A DNA stretch of 64,000 nucleotides from Oceanobacillus neutriphilus (GCF_014645515.1 NZ_BMLW01000003.1:186001-250000), one strand, 5' to 3'; positions 43,370-52,743 are shown, counted from the first letter of the stretch. Notes: a model not told the origin generated them from the sequence alone. Program-made: numbers and translations.

Positions 43370-44188
43370 ATGATTGAAATATTTTTAGATGAATTTCATT
43401 TTTCTACACTGTGGAACGGCGGAATCTTCTTATTTTGTGCATTTATTATTATTTGTTATTTTTTTATGATTCCTTCCAAGGGGAAAGTCAGGGCGATACA
43501 TACAATCTCTTTCCTTCTGGGTATGGTTGTTCTATTTTTGGCTGCAGGAAGTCCACTGAATATTATTGGCAGACTGACACTCCAGGCGCATATGTATCAA
43601 ATTGTCGGTTTGCTGTTTGTTGCAGCACCGCTGCTGGTTATTGGCTGGAGACCGAAATCCTGGATCAGCCAAAAAATCAGCCGGATTCGGAGAGCACTTG
43701 ATTTTCTAAGAAAACCTGCAGCAGCAATTATAATACTAACTATCTTCTTTTACAGCTATCATATGCCGTTAATGTTTGATATCGCCCGTTTGGAGCTGTA
43801 TTGGAATCATTTCTTTATGCTGGGTCTTTTTATAGCGGCATTAAATTTCTGGTCTGCATTTTTCTATTATTGGCTGGATAATCGTATCAGATGGTATGCA
43901 ATGGCGATACAAATTTCTGTTTTTCTTCCTTATTGCTTTTATGGATTGTTAGCCAGCAAAGGTATTTATCAAACTTACAATGATCCTGCTGTATTTCTGG
44001 AATCATTAAAGGTTTGTATTCCAGTTGATCTCCAGATGCCGGATGAATTCTATATAGGCTTTTTACCGTTCGACCCGGTTTATGAGCAGCAGATGGGAAT
44101 TTTAATTTTTCTGTTCAGTATTGCACTGGTATCTGTTATTACATTGGTTTGGGCACAGCGGCAAACTAAGAATGAAAAAGTAATTTAG
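43370..44188 (+). CDS. CtaG-family (caa3-type) membrane protein
   Basis: I favour the ATG at 43370 (after GTGAAGGA) over the in-frame ATG at 43349, though both are possible. The 272-residue protein has about seven membrane helices and the caa3_CtaG pattern: FLAAGSPLNIIGRLTLQAHMYQ with the conserved H-M/H-x-H region near residue 80, LFVAAPLLVIGWRP, and YNDPAVFLESLKVC near the end with the DQxxGxL-like EQQMGILIF. CtaG assists copper insertion into cytochrome caa3 oxidase. No ctaC-F genes are present, so a role in this exporter cluster is open. Confidence 0.82.
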   Translation: MIEIFLDEFHFSTLWNGGIFLFCAFIIICYFFMIPSKGKVRAIHTISFLLGMVVLFLAAGSPLNIIGRLTLQAHMYQIVGLLFVAAPLLVIGWRPKSWISQKISRIRRALDFLRKPAAAIIILTIFFYSYHMPLMFDIARLELYWNHFFMLGLFIAALNFWSAFFYYWLDNRIRWYAMAIQISVFLPYCFYGLLASKGIYQTYNDPAVFLESLKVCIPVDLQMPDEFYIGFLPFDPVYEQQMGILIFLFSIALVSVITLVWAQRQTKNEKVI

Positions 44189-44218
44189 TTATAAAACAAC
44201 ACAGCTTGAAACCGGCAG

Positions 44219-44263
44219 CCCCCTGAAAGTTAGAGTGGAAATCTAATTTTCAGGGGTATTTTT
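44219..44263 (+). terminator. Terminator after the CtaG-like gene
   Basis: CCCCTGAAAGTTAGA region pairs with TCTAATTTTCAGGGG and is followed by TATTTTT. Confidence 0.8.
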
Positions 44264-44418
44264 ATGGAGTGATAAGAAAAAGTGGTATTGCTTATCGCAG
44301 GAAGAAAAAAGAAATGACTTCAGTCACTTTTTTTCGGGGTAATTTATGACGGAGGATAGTATTGGTTTGCTTTATAAAACTATAGAATAAAGATAGATTG
44401 TCACTGGGAGGAATAATC

Positions 44419-45351
44419 ATGCTGGAATTAGTTGATATTTCAAAACGTTTTAAAAAAGTGGAAGCTGTAAAGTCATTAAATATGTTTATTGAGCAGGGGG
44501 AAATTGTCGGTCTGCTCGGGCCGAATGGAGCCGGGAAGTCAACAGCTATTTCAATACTTTCTACATTGATTGAACCGACGCAGGGAGATGTCCGTTTTTT
44601 AAAAAAGTCTGTTATAAAAAAGCCGTCTCCATTACGAAAAGCCATCGGTGTTGTTCCACAGGAAATTGCACTCTATCCGCAGTTATCGGCGGAGGAAAAT
44701 CTGCTTTTCTTTGGAAGGATTTATCATTTGAAGGGAGCAGAATTGAAGCAGCGTGTGAATGAAATATTAGAACAGATTGGTTTAACTGAGAAGAGAAAAG
44801 CATTGGTAGAATCTTTCTCAGGAGGAATGAAAAGACGGTTGAATATTGGAGTAGCCATGCTTCACAGTCCGAAGATTCTAATTATGGATGAACCGACTGT
44901 CGGAATTGATCCGCAATCTAGAAGCTACATTTTAGAAACGGTAAAACGGCTGAATCAGGAAAATCAAATGACAGTTGTTTATACAAGTCATTATATGGAG
45001 GAAGTAGATTACCTGTGTGACCGTATTTATATTATGGATCGTGGAAATTTAATTGCTTCCGGGACAAAAGAAGAAATTAAACAAATTCTTTCGTCAGAAA
45101 ATACGATTTCCATTCAAGCTAACCGTTGGAATGATACATTTATTACGCAATTAAAGGAGCATGAATATATCAGCAATGTCCATGTGGAGGAAAAAGAGAT
45201 TACGTTAATTGCACCAAAGGAGATCAACCTGTTTTCAGATATTATTTCGATGACTGAAAAACATCATATTGATTTACGCTCATTGCATGTTAAGTCTCCG
45301 ACGTTAGAGGATGTATTCTTGCACTTAACTGGAAGAGCATTGCGCGATTAG
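44419..45351 (+). CDS. ABC transporter ATP-binding protein (LnrL-like)
   Basis: The ATG at 44419 follows GGGAGGA and gives MLELVDISKRFKKVEAVKSL; an in-frame ATG 21 bp earlier precedes the binding site. The 310-residue protein has Walker A GLLGPNGAGKSTAISILSTL (20 residues), Q-loop VVPQEIALYPQLSAEENL, signature ESFSGGMKRRLNIG, Walker B ILIMDEPTVGID and an H-loop in YTSHYMEEV. The C-terminal third resembles DrrA-type drug exporters. It is the first gene of a three-gene exporter unit. Confidence 0.93.
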   Translation: MLELVDISKRFKKVEAVKSLNMFIEQGEIVGLLGPNGAGKSTAISILSTLIEPTQGDVRFLKKSVIKKPSPLRKAIGVVPQEIALYPQLSAEENLLFFGRIYHLKGAELKQRVNEILEQIGLTEKRKALVESFSGGMKRRLNIGVAMLHSPKILIMDEPTVGIDPQSRSYILETVKRLNQENQMTVVYTSHYMEEVDYLCDRIYIMDRGNLIASGTKEEIKQILSSENTISIQANRWNDTFITQLKEHEYISNVHVEEKEITLIAPKEINLFSDIISMTEKHHIDLRSLHVKSPTLEDVFLHLTGRALRD

Positions 45352-45365
45352 AGGGGAGGATTTGT

Positions 45366-46622
45366 ATGTTATTTCAATTAGTGAAAAAACAATTGCTCCT
45401 GCTGTGGCGTAATCCGACCCAAATCTTTTATCTTTTGGGTCTGCCTATTATTTTAATTTTAATTTTAAGTATGGCATTAGCTGATTTTATGCAAGAAGGA
45501 AGCCCAACGATAGAATTAAAAGTAGCTTGGCTGGAGCATCAAAATGAAACAGAGCAGGTTGACCGATTTATGAATGAGACGAAAGAAAGCGGTGTCTCTG
45601 CAGAAGTTATGGAAAAGAATGCAGACCCGCATATGATTACAATGCTTAAAAATGATGTATTTCAGGGGTCAGACTTGCAGGAAATGATTGATTTGGAAGT
45701 CATACAGGAAGATGAAAAGTCTGATGTGCTCGCAGATGATTCTTATTCTGGTTTAATTGAGGTTCCGGAAAACTTTACGTATGATATGCTTCAATTTCTG
45801 TCAGGCCAAGGTAGAGAAAAACCGCAATTAACTGTACATGTCAATCAGGAGGATGGGATTTATTCTGCAGTGCTCTCACAAATTTTGGAGCAATTTGACA
45901 AGGAGCTGACTACTCAGGATTTTCTGCAGCAGAATGAATTAGATGTCGACATGAATGAAATGCTGGCAGCAGCAAACACGGGAGAGCAAGTACAAATGGA
46001 ACAAATGAATCCCGTTTCCTCCAGTGATTATTATACTGCCGGGATGGCTGTGTATTTGGGATTATATGTTGCATCGACAATTGCTTTCTTTGCTACAAGA
46101 GAAAGGCAGGATCAGGTGTTTGACCGTATCCTGGTCGCAAATATATCAAGATGGCATTATTTCTTTGGAGTGCTGATTTCAAGTATGATCGTCGCTTTTA
46201 TACAATTAATAATTCTTTTCTGTTTCTCTTATTTTGTATTCCAAGTAACCTTTGATAATATTTTGGCGTTTCTTATTATCACTCTGGCCTACGCTGTAGC
46301 CGCAAGCGGAATTTCCGTTTTATTAACGGCTATCAGCTATCGCTTACAGTCAGACACGATTGTCGGATTTTTCACTAGTGTAGTAACCTCCATCTTTGCA
46401 TTTATTGGAGGAAGCTTTTTTCCGATTGGAGAAGCATCAGATACTGTAAAACTGATAGGTGACCTGACGCCGAATGGTTCTGGATTAAGTGCCTATATTC
46501 AATTACTCCGGGGAAGCGGCATAGAGGATGTTCTAAATTATATTATTTATATGCTCGGTTTTGGTGCCGTGATGATTGTTGTGGCAGCTATGAGCTTTCC
46601 GAAAAGGGGGGCTGCACGATGA
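45366..46622 (+). CDS. ABC-2 type permease (LnrM-like)
   Basis: A 418-residue membrane protein with the ABC-2 layout: one N-terminal helix (QIFYLLGLPIILILILSMAL), a roughly 200-residue extracytoplasmic acidic domain, then five helices from YTAGMAVYLGLYVASTIAFF on, including IGGSFFPIGEASDTVKLIGDL and TPNGSGLSAYIQLLRGSG, typical of drug-export permeases. It follows the ATPase gene after 14 bp and overlaps the next permease by four bases, so the two permeases likely form a heterodimer. Confidence 0.9.
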   Translation: MLFQLVKKQLLLLWRNPTQIFYLLGLPIILILILSMALADFMQEGSPTIELKVAWLEHQNETEQVDRFMNETKESGVSAEVMEKNADPHMITMLKNDVFQGSDLQEMIDLEVIQEDEKSDVLADDSYSGLIEVPENFTYDMLQFLSGQGREKPQLTVHVNQEDGIYSAVLSQILEQFDKELTTQDFLQQNELDVDMNEMLAAANTGEQVQMEQMNPVSSSDYYTAGMAVYLGLYVASTIAFFATRERQDQVFDRILVANISRWHYFFGVLISSMIVAFIQLIILFCFSYFVFQVTFDNILAFLIITLAYAVAASGISVLLTAISYRLQSDTIVGFFTSVVTSIFAFIGGSFFPIGEASDTVKLIGDLTPNGSGLSAYIQLLRGSGIEDVLNYIIYMLGFGAVMIVVAAMSFPKRGAAR

Positions 46623-47731
46623 AAGGAATACTGTTAGCGCGGATTCGTGAATTTATCCGCAATCCATTTTCTTTTCTGCTTTTTACTGGCATTTCTATTC
46701 TATTTGCCTGGGCAACTTCTTCAGCAACTGGAGGCGGGAGTGATGGTCTTCCTGTACCTGTATATGTTGAAGAGGGAGCCGATGCTTATGAGAATTCTCT
46801 GAAGGAGCAGGATGCCTTTCATTTTTATATGGTAGATAAAGAAAAATTAGAGCAGGAGTTAAAAGAAGGAAAAGTAGATACTGGTGTCAAATTATCAGAA
46901 AAACATTTTGATATTTTAGTAGGGGTGGAGTCTCCGAACGCAGGACTTATTCAACAGGCAGTTCAAGAAGTATATACAGCAGAAACCCAAGAGACATTAA
47001 TTCGGGAGAGCGCAGAGAATAAAGGCATGAATGCAGATCAAGTTATCTCCTCTTATCAGGAAGCATTAACTGAAGGTACATTCGATTTATCCGTACAAAG
47101 CTTCTCAGGAGAGGAATCGTGGAAATATGATGAAAGTGTGCAGCGTATTGGTGGATTTGCAATATTCTTCGCTATTTATACCATTGCTTACGGTGTGGTG
47201 AAAATTTTAACAGAGAAGCGGATGGGCTTATGGGACCGGATGATATTATCCCCGATTAGGAAATCAGAAATGTATGCGGCTAATTTATTATCCAGTTTTA
47301 TAGAAGGATATCTGCAAATATTAATTATTTTCAGCGTGTTTTATTTCTGGCGGGGAATCACCTTTAATGACCGGCTTATTGAAATTCTGCTGATGCTTAT
47401 TCCATATGCTTTAACTATTGTTTCACTCTCTATTTTGATTACAGCATTAGTAAAAAATGTGCAGCAGTTTAATGCAGTAATTACTATAACAGCAGTAAGT
47501 TTAGCAATGATCGGCGGTGCATTTTGGCCCTTGGAAATTGTCAGCAACCCTGTCCTGCTGTTCTTAGCAAACGTAAATCCAATCAAATATGGTTTGGATA
47601 TCATCCAGGGAGTGGCAGTATATGGATACTCCTTTACGGATCTTCTTCTGCCGATGAGTGTTTTAACGTTGATGTCTGTTTTATTTAGCGGACTGGGAAT
47701 CCACTTAATGGAAAAACGTCATATTGAATAA
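46619..47731 (+). CDS. ABC-2 type permease (LnrN-like)
   Basis: A 370-residue second permease, start overlapping the previous stop (ATGA). It has the same layout: N-terminal helix FSFLLFTGISILFAWA, an extracytoplasmic loop of about 150 residues with an EESWKYDESVQRIGGF end, then helices including RMGLWDRMILSPIRKSEMYA (the characteristic cytoplasmic coupling segment) and MIGGAFWPLEIVSNPVLLFL. With the ATPase and the upstream two-component system this fits an exporter for a membrane-active lipid-like antibiotic; the real substrate is unknown. Confidence 0.9.
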   Translation: MKGILLARIREFIRNPFSFLLFTGISILFAWATSSATGGGSDGLPVPVYVEEGADAYENSLKEQDAFHFYMVDKEKLEQELKEGKVDTGVKLSEKHFDILVGVESPNAGLIQQAVQEVYTAETQETLIRESAENKGMNADQVISSYQEALTEGTFDLSVQSFSGEESWKYDESVQRIGGFAIFFAIYTIAYGVVKILTEKRMGLWDRMILSPIRKSEMYAANLLSSFIEGYLQILIIFSVFYFWRGITFNDRLIEILLMLIPYALTIVSLSILITALVKNVQQFNAVITITAVSLAMIGGAFWPLEIVSNPVLLFLANVNPIKYGLDIIQGVAVYGYSFTDLLLPMSVLTLMSVLFSGLGIHLMEKRHIE

Positions 47732-47734
47732 AAG

Positions 47735-47788
47735 AAATAAACGTACAAAACTTTGCGATATGCGAGGTATTGTACGTTTATTTTGTTT
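47735..47788 (+). terminator. Terminator of the ABC exporter operon
   Basis: AAATAAACGTACAA (47735-47748) and TTGTACGTTTATTT (47770-47783) form a perfect 14-bp stem with a T-rich end; R2 copy C starts in that tail. Confidence 0.88.
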
Positions 47789-47789
47789 G

Positions 47790-48214
47790 TTAAAGAATAA
47801 GAAAGTATATAAAAATGCTGAAATTAGCCGCTGCAACGGGTTTCATGGGGTGAGTAATCTTAGGCTCCAGAAATACACTACGCTTTCCGTGGGCCCCGAG
47901 CTCATCTCCTCAAAAAAAGAAGAGTACTTTTTTCCTGCGGAGGCATACAGGACGTATGTCAGTTCGGTGTTGCGACAACGAAAACCGTCGCTAAAATTAG
48001 CTTTATTTCTTTGTAAAAAAGTAAATAAAACATATTTCTTCAAAGATGGGAGCGGAGGGAAGTCGACTCCTGCGGGAAAAGCAACAGGTGAAGACCCCGC
48101 AGAAAGTGGTCTTCTTTCGAGGAGGCTGAGGCGTTGCCCGCGGAAAGCGACTTCCCGGAGCGGACATCTCCTTGGCCAGAACACCAGTATTTTAAAGACC
48201 AAGTGATTTTCTTG
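47790..48214. repeat. Intergenic composite repeat R2, copy C
   Basis: About 425 bp aligned end to end with copies A and B: TTAAAGAATAAGAAAGT at the left, shared left module (CAGAAATACACTACGCTTTCCG, 22 bp at about 47870, with first part CAGAAATACACTACGC), core AAATTAGCTTTATTTC, right module GACTCCTGCGGGAAAAGC to GACTTCCCGGAGCGGA, and CACCAGTATTTTAAAG at the right. At about 47943-47980 it carries a stretch related to the 58-bp insertion in R1 copy 1. Frames across it are not genes. 48215-48335 shows only the promoter region of the next gene. Confidence 0.85.
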
Positions 48215-48335
48215 TTTTTTTTTATGAAAGCAAATAATAAGAGGGTTCTATGGTATCTCCCATAACTTGGATTATATACATAAGGAAATTTCTTGTATAA
48301 TAAATAAATAGAATGATAGAAGAGAGGGTCAGAGT

Positions 48336-49301
48336 GTGAAGAAAAAGAAAAAATGGATTTGGATTATTTTAGGGGTAGTTGTCATACTCCTTATTATAAA
48401 TTTTGCAGCTGCCGTTTTCTTTTATAATCTCGCCGTTGAGCGTAACGTAAAGGATTTTTTGAACGGAAATACTGATTTAGAGGTTGAGGCAGAGACTTTG
48501 GATATATTATTGGAAGGAGATTGGCGTGACTGGTCGGATGAACAGCCGTTTGAAACATGGCATCAGACTTCCTTTGACGGACTTGATTTGCAGGGATATT
48601 ACCTGGAGGCAAAACAGCCGACCAATAAAGTAGTTATTTTCGCTCATGGCTACTTAGGACGTGGAAAAGATATGTCTTTATATGGGCAACATTATTATGA
48701 GGATTTAGGATATAACGTTTTTACTGCAGACATGCGCGGTCACGGGGAAAGTGAAGGGGATTATATCGGCTTTGGCTGGCATGACCGTCTGGACTTAATC
48801 AACTGGATTGATCAGGTTATCGACCGGGTTGGTGATGATGCGGAAATTGTACTTCACGGGGTTTCTATGGGAGGATCTACTGTATTAATGGCGAGTGGAG
48901 AAGAGCTTCCTGCTAATGTGAAAGCAATTGTAGCAGATGCTTCTTATACAGATGCAAATGACCTGTTCGCTTATCACCTTGACCGGATGTTCCATCTGCC
49001 GTCATTTCCATTCATTCCGTCTACCAGTCTGGTAACACAGATACGGGCCGGTTATGGTTTAAAGGAAGCCTCTGCACTGGATCAGGTCGCAAAGGCAAAA
49101 GTGCCGATTTTATTTATTCATGGAAAAAAGGATGTCTTTGTGCCGACAGAAATGACAGAAGAGCTCTATGAAAACACCAAAAGTGAGAAAGAGCTTTTAC
49201 TTGTGGATGATGCAAGTCATGGAGAATCCTTTGTAAAAGACGAAAAATTATATAAGAAAACTTTGGATGAATTTTTAGAGCGTTTTGTAAAGGAAGACTA
49301 G
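48336..49301 (+). CDS. Alpha/beta hydrolase with N-terminal membrane anchor
   Basis: A 321-residue protein, GTG start behind GAGAGGGT. The N terminus is a basic stretch (MKKKKKW) plus one hydrophobic helix (IWIILGVVVILLIINFAAAV), so the enzyme is probably anchored with the catalytic domain outside. The hydrolase core shows the oxyanion HGYLGRGKDMS, the nucleophile elbow LHGVSMGGSTVLM (Ser about residue 175), the acid in IHGKKDVFVP and the histidine in DDASHGES. It resembles YqkD/FrsA-like or YhfR-group hydrolases; substrate unknown. Confidence 0.87.
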   Translation: MKKKKKWIWIILGVVVILLIINFAAAVFFYNLAVERNVKDFLNGNTDLEVEAETLDILLEGDWRDWSDEQPFETWHQTSFDGLDLQGYYLEAKQPTNKVVIFAHGYLGRGKDMSLYGQHYYEDLGYNVFTADMRGHGESEGDYIGFGWHDRLDLINWIDQVIDRVGDDAEIVLHGVSMGGSTVLMASGEELPANVKAIVADASYTDANDLFAYHLDRMFHLPSFPFIPSTSLVTQIRAGYGLKEASALDQVAKAKVPILFIHGKKDVFVPTEMTEELYENTKSEKELLLVDDASHGESFVKDEKLYKKTLDEFLERFVKED

Positions 49302-49419
49302 CGAAAATGCGACAGATGGCTGCCTGTACAATCATGTGAAATCTGTCAAAGGTGAGCATGGAAGAACAGGATTTCTTCAAGCGGTCTTGCTAAGATGTTA
49401 TTAAGGGGTGAGTCACTTG

Positions 49420-50268
49420 ATGTGGGTGAAATCAATACAATCAGCTTTGAACTATATGGAAGAAAAAATGCTGGAGGAACTATCTATCAAAGAAATTGCA
49501 AAGCAGGCAAATTTTTCAGTATTTCATTTTCAGAGAACATTTAATGTGATGACGGGTATCACTGTTGCGGAGTATATCCGGCGGCGACGGCTGACCTTAG
49601 CTGCCAATGAGTTAAGGAAATCTGATAAAAAGGTAATTGATATTGCCCACAAATACGGTTATGAAACCCCGGAAGCTTTCTCGAAGGCATTTCGTAAACA
49701 GCATGGAATTACACCGACAGAAGCACGGAAGCATTCAGGAAACTTTACATCTTATAATCGCCTGGTTATTCAGGTGAATTTAAAAGGGGAGAATCCTATG
49801 AATTACAAGATTGTTGACCATGAGGCATTTCAGGTGATTGGAGTGAGAAAAGAATTTTCATTAGTGAATGAACAAAATCTGACCGGAATTTCTGAAATGT
49901 GGCAGCAGGCACACGCTGATGGTACAGATGAATTATTAGGCAGACTGAATAATGGACCGGTAAAAGGAGTTATTGGCGTCTGTGATGATAAAAGTGATAA
50001 ATCCATTGATTATTGGATTGGAACAGCTTATCAGAATGAAACACCTGATAGATTCGAAGCCACTGAGATTCCAGCATCTAAGTGGGCGATATTTGAAGTT
50101 CATGGTGCGATGCCAGATGCTATTCAAAAAGTGTGGCAGCAAATATTTTCAGAATGGTTTCCATCCAGCAATTATGAGCATGCAGGTACACCAGAATTAG
50201 AAGTGTATTCGGATGGTGATGCCTCTGAAGAGAATTATTATTCAGAAATCTGGATCCCGGTTAAATAA
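49420..50268 (+). CDS. AraC-family regulator with GyrI-like effector domain
   Basis: I start at the ATG at 49420, eight bases after GGGGTGA; the in-frame GTG 12 bp upstream lies inside that binding site. The 282-residue protein has an N-terminal AraC double helix-turn-helix (LSIKEIAKQANFSVFHFQRT and GYETPEAFSKAFRKQHGITP, ending near residue 102) and a C-terminal GyrI/SOUL-like small-molecule domain from YKIVDHEAFQVIGVRKEF on. This fusion is typical of regulators of multidrug or stress genes (Rob/BmrR-like ligand domains). No target is evident next door. Confidence 0.9.
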   Translation: MWVKSIQSALNYMEEKMLEELSIKEIAKQANFSVFHFQRTFNVMTGITVAEYIRRRRLTLAANELRKSDKKVIDIAHKYGYETPEAFSKAFRKQHGITPTEARKHSGNFTSYNRLVIQVNLKGENPMNYKIVDHEAFQVIGVRKEFSLVNEQNLTGISEMWQQAHADGTDELLGRLNNGPVKGVIGVCDDKSDKSIDYWIGTAYQNETPDRFEATEIPASKWAIFEVHGAMPDAIQKVWQQIFSEWFPSSNYEHAGTPELEVYSDGDASEENYYSEIWIPVK

Positions 50269-50295
50269 AATAACATCCATTTCAAAACGAAACGA

Positions 50296-50338
50296 GAAAG
50301 ACATTGATCGCAGCAAAAGTTGATCATTGTCTTTTTTT
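50296..50338 (+). terminator. Terminator after the AraC-family gene
   Basis: AAAGACATTGATC pairs with GATCATTGTCTTT and runs into seven T residues. Confidence 0.88.
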
Positions 50339-50401
50339 ATACATTTTTTATACATGAAAATGGGTTATTTAAAGAAATTTAATTAATATTTATAAAATTA
50401 C

Positions 50402-50430
50402 TTGCATAAACATACATAAAAATTTATAAT
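50402..50430 (+). promoter_or_regulatory. Promoter of the arginine operon with AT-rich operator-like sequence
   Basis: TTGCAT (50402-50407), a 17-bp spacer and a perfect TATAAT (50425-50430). The overlapping and following sequence CATAAAAATTTATAATG and ATTAATAATTAAT is AT-rich and near-palindromic, as expected for an ArgR/AhrC box, though the match is by eye only. Confidence 0.7.
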
Positions 50431-50469
50431 GATTAATAATTAATTTTTCAGATAAGGGAGAGAAGATTA

Positions 50470-51507
50470 TTGAAAAAAGCAGCAATTATTGGAGGAACCG
50501 GTTACGGGGCAATTGAACTTATAAGACTCCTCCAATCACATAAAGAAATCCAGCTTACTAAAATTATCTCGCAATCACAGGCGGGAGAGCATTTATCGTC
50601 TACTTATCCGCATTTATCGGGAATTATTACTAAAAAAATGGAATCACTAGATTTAGAGGAGCTGGAAAAAGAGATTGATATTTTATTCTTAGCAACACCA
50701 GCCGGTGTCGCTAAAAATATTATTCCTTCTTTCCAGGACACTTCCGTCCAGTGCATTGATTTATCCGGAGACTTTCGGCTGACAGGGGAGGAATACAGTG
50801 AATGGTACGGAAAAGAGCCTGCCCCGGCTGATGTCTTGGAAAAAGCGGTGTTTGGACTCAGTGATATTTTTACAGAGGATATAAAAACAGCGTCTATTAT
50901 TTCTAACCCCGGCTGTTTTCCGACCGCAGCTTTGTCAGCACTTATTCCCCTTATCGACGGGAATAAGATTCTGACGGAAGGAATCCGTATTGATGCAAAA
51001 ACAGGAATCTCCGGAGCGGGAAAAGGTCTGAGTGAAAAAACGCATTTCTCTACAACAAATGAAAATGTTATTCCCTATAAAATCGGGCAGCATCAGCATA
51101 TTCCGGAAATAGAACGTTATGCTTCCAAGTTTGCCAAAAAAGACTTGAAAGTATCATTTACAACACATTTAATTCCAATGACAAGAGGTCTGATGTGTAC
51201 GATATATGCAGATATGAAAAATCAGGAAACAACAGCTTCTATTTTAAATTATTTGCAGGAATTTTATCAGGCAAAATCCTTTGTCCGGATTTTGCGGGAG
51301 GGAATTTTCCCGACAACGAAGGGTGTATCAGGCAGCAATTTTTGTGATATTGGGGCATACGTGGATGAGAGGACAAATAGCCTAGTGGTTGTATCTGCGA
51401 TTGACAATTTAGTAAAGGGAGCTGCAGGCCAGGCAATCCAAAATGCCAATATTATGAACGGCTGGGATGAGACGATGGGGCTGGAATTTATACCGGTATT
51501 TCCGTAA
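50470..51507 (+). CDS. argC: N-acetyl-gamma-glutamyl-phosphate reductase
   Basis: Third step of ornithine synthesis, NADPH-dependent reduction of N-acetylglutamyl phosphate. TTG start behind AAGGGAGAG. The 345-residue protein shows the dinucleotide loop AIIGGTGYGAIELIRLL (residues 4-20), the catalytic cysteine in SNPGCFPTAALSALIPL (about residue 148), and HQHIPEIERYA near residue 211. First gene of argC-argJ-argB-argD-carB, with short gaps of 15, 9, -8 and 3 bp. Confidence 0.97.
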   Translation: MKKAAIIGGTGYGAIELIRLLQSHKEIQLTKIISQSQAGEHLSSTYPHLSGIITKKMESLDLEELEKEIDILFLATPAGVAKNIIPSFQDTSVQCIDLSGDFRLTGEEYSEWYGKEPAPADVLEKAVFGLSDIFTEDIKTASIISNPGCFPTAALSALIPLIDGNKILTEGIRIDAKTGISGAGKGLSEKTHFSTTNENVIPYKIGQHQHIPEIERYASKFAKKDLKVSFTTHLIPMTRGLMCTIYADMKNQETTASILNYLQEFYQAKSFVRILREGIFPTTKGVSGSNFCDIGAYVDERTNSLVVVSAIDNLVKGAAGQAIQNANIMNGWDETMGLEFIPVFP

Positions 51508-51522
51508 ATAGGAGGAGAATAA

Positions 51523-52743
51523 ATGGAAAAGACTTTATTAAAGCCATTTAAGATTATAGAAAACGCACATATCGATCAGCCGAAGGGGTTTACAGCAGGA
51601 GGTGTTCATGCCGGACTGCGCAAATCAAAGCTTGATTTTGGCTGGATTTATTCGGAAGTGCCGGCAACTGCTGCAGGTGTTTATACACAGAATGCGTTTC
51701 AGGCTGCTCCGCTTCAGATTACACAGGAAGTATTAAAGCAATCTGATCAGCTGCAGACAATTATTGTGAATTCAGCGAATGCCAATTCCTATACTGGAGA
51801 ACAAGGCTATCAGGATGCTGTTCAAATGCAGCAGCTGGCTGCAGAAAAAATAGGAGTTGATCCTTCCTTGGTGGCTGTAGCGTCAACTGGTGTCATTGGC
51901 GAGATGCTGCCGATGGATTTGATAAAAGGAGCAATAGCGCGGATTGATGAAAATAAAGATGCGGATGCTTTTGAGCATGCTATTTTAACAACAGATACGA
52001 AAACCAAGCATATAGCGGTAGAGGTTGAAATAGATGGAAAGCCGATAACGATTGCAGGTGCTGCCAAAGGCTCCGGTATGATTCATCCGAATATGGCGAC
52101 AATGCTTTCCTTTATTACAACAGATGCAAAAGTAGAAGGAGACAGTCTCCAGCAAGGGTTAAAGCAATCTACTAATCAGACATTTAATCGTATTACCGTG
52201 GATGGTGACTGCAGCACGAATGATATGGTGCTGATATTAGCCAACGGAATGCAGAATAATAACACTCTTGATCAGGATCATCCAGAATGGAATAGATTTA
52301 TGGAGGCATGGCAATTTGTCAGCCGGGAGCTTGCCAAAATGATTGCCAAGGATGGAGAAGGGGCAACGAAGCTTGTGGAGGTCACGGTTGAAGGCGCTGC
52401 GACTGAGGAACAGGCTACGCAGATGGCTAAGGCTGTTATTGCTTCCAGTTTAGTGAAAACAGCGATTTACGGAGAAGACGCCAATTGGGGGAGAATTGTC
52501 AGTGCGCTTGGTGCAAGTGGTGTACCATTTGATAAAAACAGTCTATCCATTGCAATTGGTTCTGAACGTATTATTGAGGACGGTCAATTATTATCCTTCC
52601 ATGAACCAAACTGTGTGGAAGAGCTGGTCAAGGATACGGTTCAGCTTTTTATCTGCTTAAAGGATGGTTCAGAAAAAGCTACAGCATGGGGCTGTGATTT
52701 AACCTATGATTACGTGAAAATCAATGCATCCTATCGGACATGA
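51523..52743 (+). CDS. argJ: Bifunctional ornithine acetyltransferase / N-acetylglutamate synthase
   Basis: A 406-residue Ntn-type enzyme that recycles the acetyl group from N-acetylornithine to glutamate, and in the bifunctional form also uses acetyl-CoA. The self-cleavage site is in KGSGMIHPNMATMLSFITT, where the new N-terminal threonine of the beta chain follows Ala (about residue 194). The end CDLTYDYVKINASYRT is the standard C terminus. No argE or separate argA is seen here, consistent with the cyclic acetyl pathway. Confidence 0.97.
   Translation: MEKTLLKPFKIIENAHIDQPKGFTAGGVHAGLRKSKLDFGWIYSEVPATAAGVYTQNAFQAAPLQITQEVLKQSDQLQTIIVNSANANSYTGEQGYQDAVQMQQLAAEKIGVDPSLVAVASTGVIGEMLPMDLIKGAIARIDENKDADAFEHAILTTDTKTKHIAVEVEIDGKPITIAGAAKGSGMIHPNMATMLSFITTDAKVEGDSLQQGLKQSTNQTFNRITVDGDCSTNDMVLILANGMQNNNTLDQDHPEWNRFMEAWQFVSRELAKMIAKDGEGATKLVEVTVEGAATEEQATQMAKAVIASSLVKTAIYGEDANWGRIVSALGASGVPFDKNSLSIAIGSERIIEDGQLLSFHEPNCVEELVKDTVQLFICLKDGSEKATAWGCDLTYDYVKINASYRT

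Noticed and set aside
43370-44188. CtaG-like gene as evidence for a caa3 oxidase locus
   Set aside because: No ctaA-ctaF oxidase genes are adjacent; context is a two-component/ABC exporter cluster.
47724-48206. 160-codon open frame across R2 copy C
   Set aside because: It starts inside the end of the permease gene, crosses the operon terminator and then reads the repeat; not conserved with copies A and B as protein.
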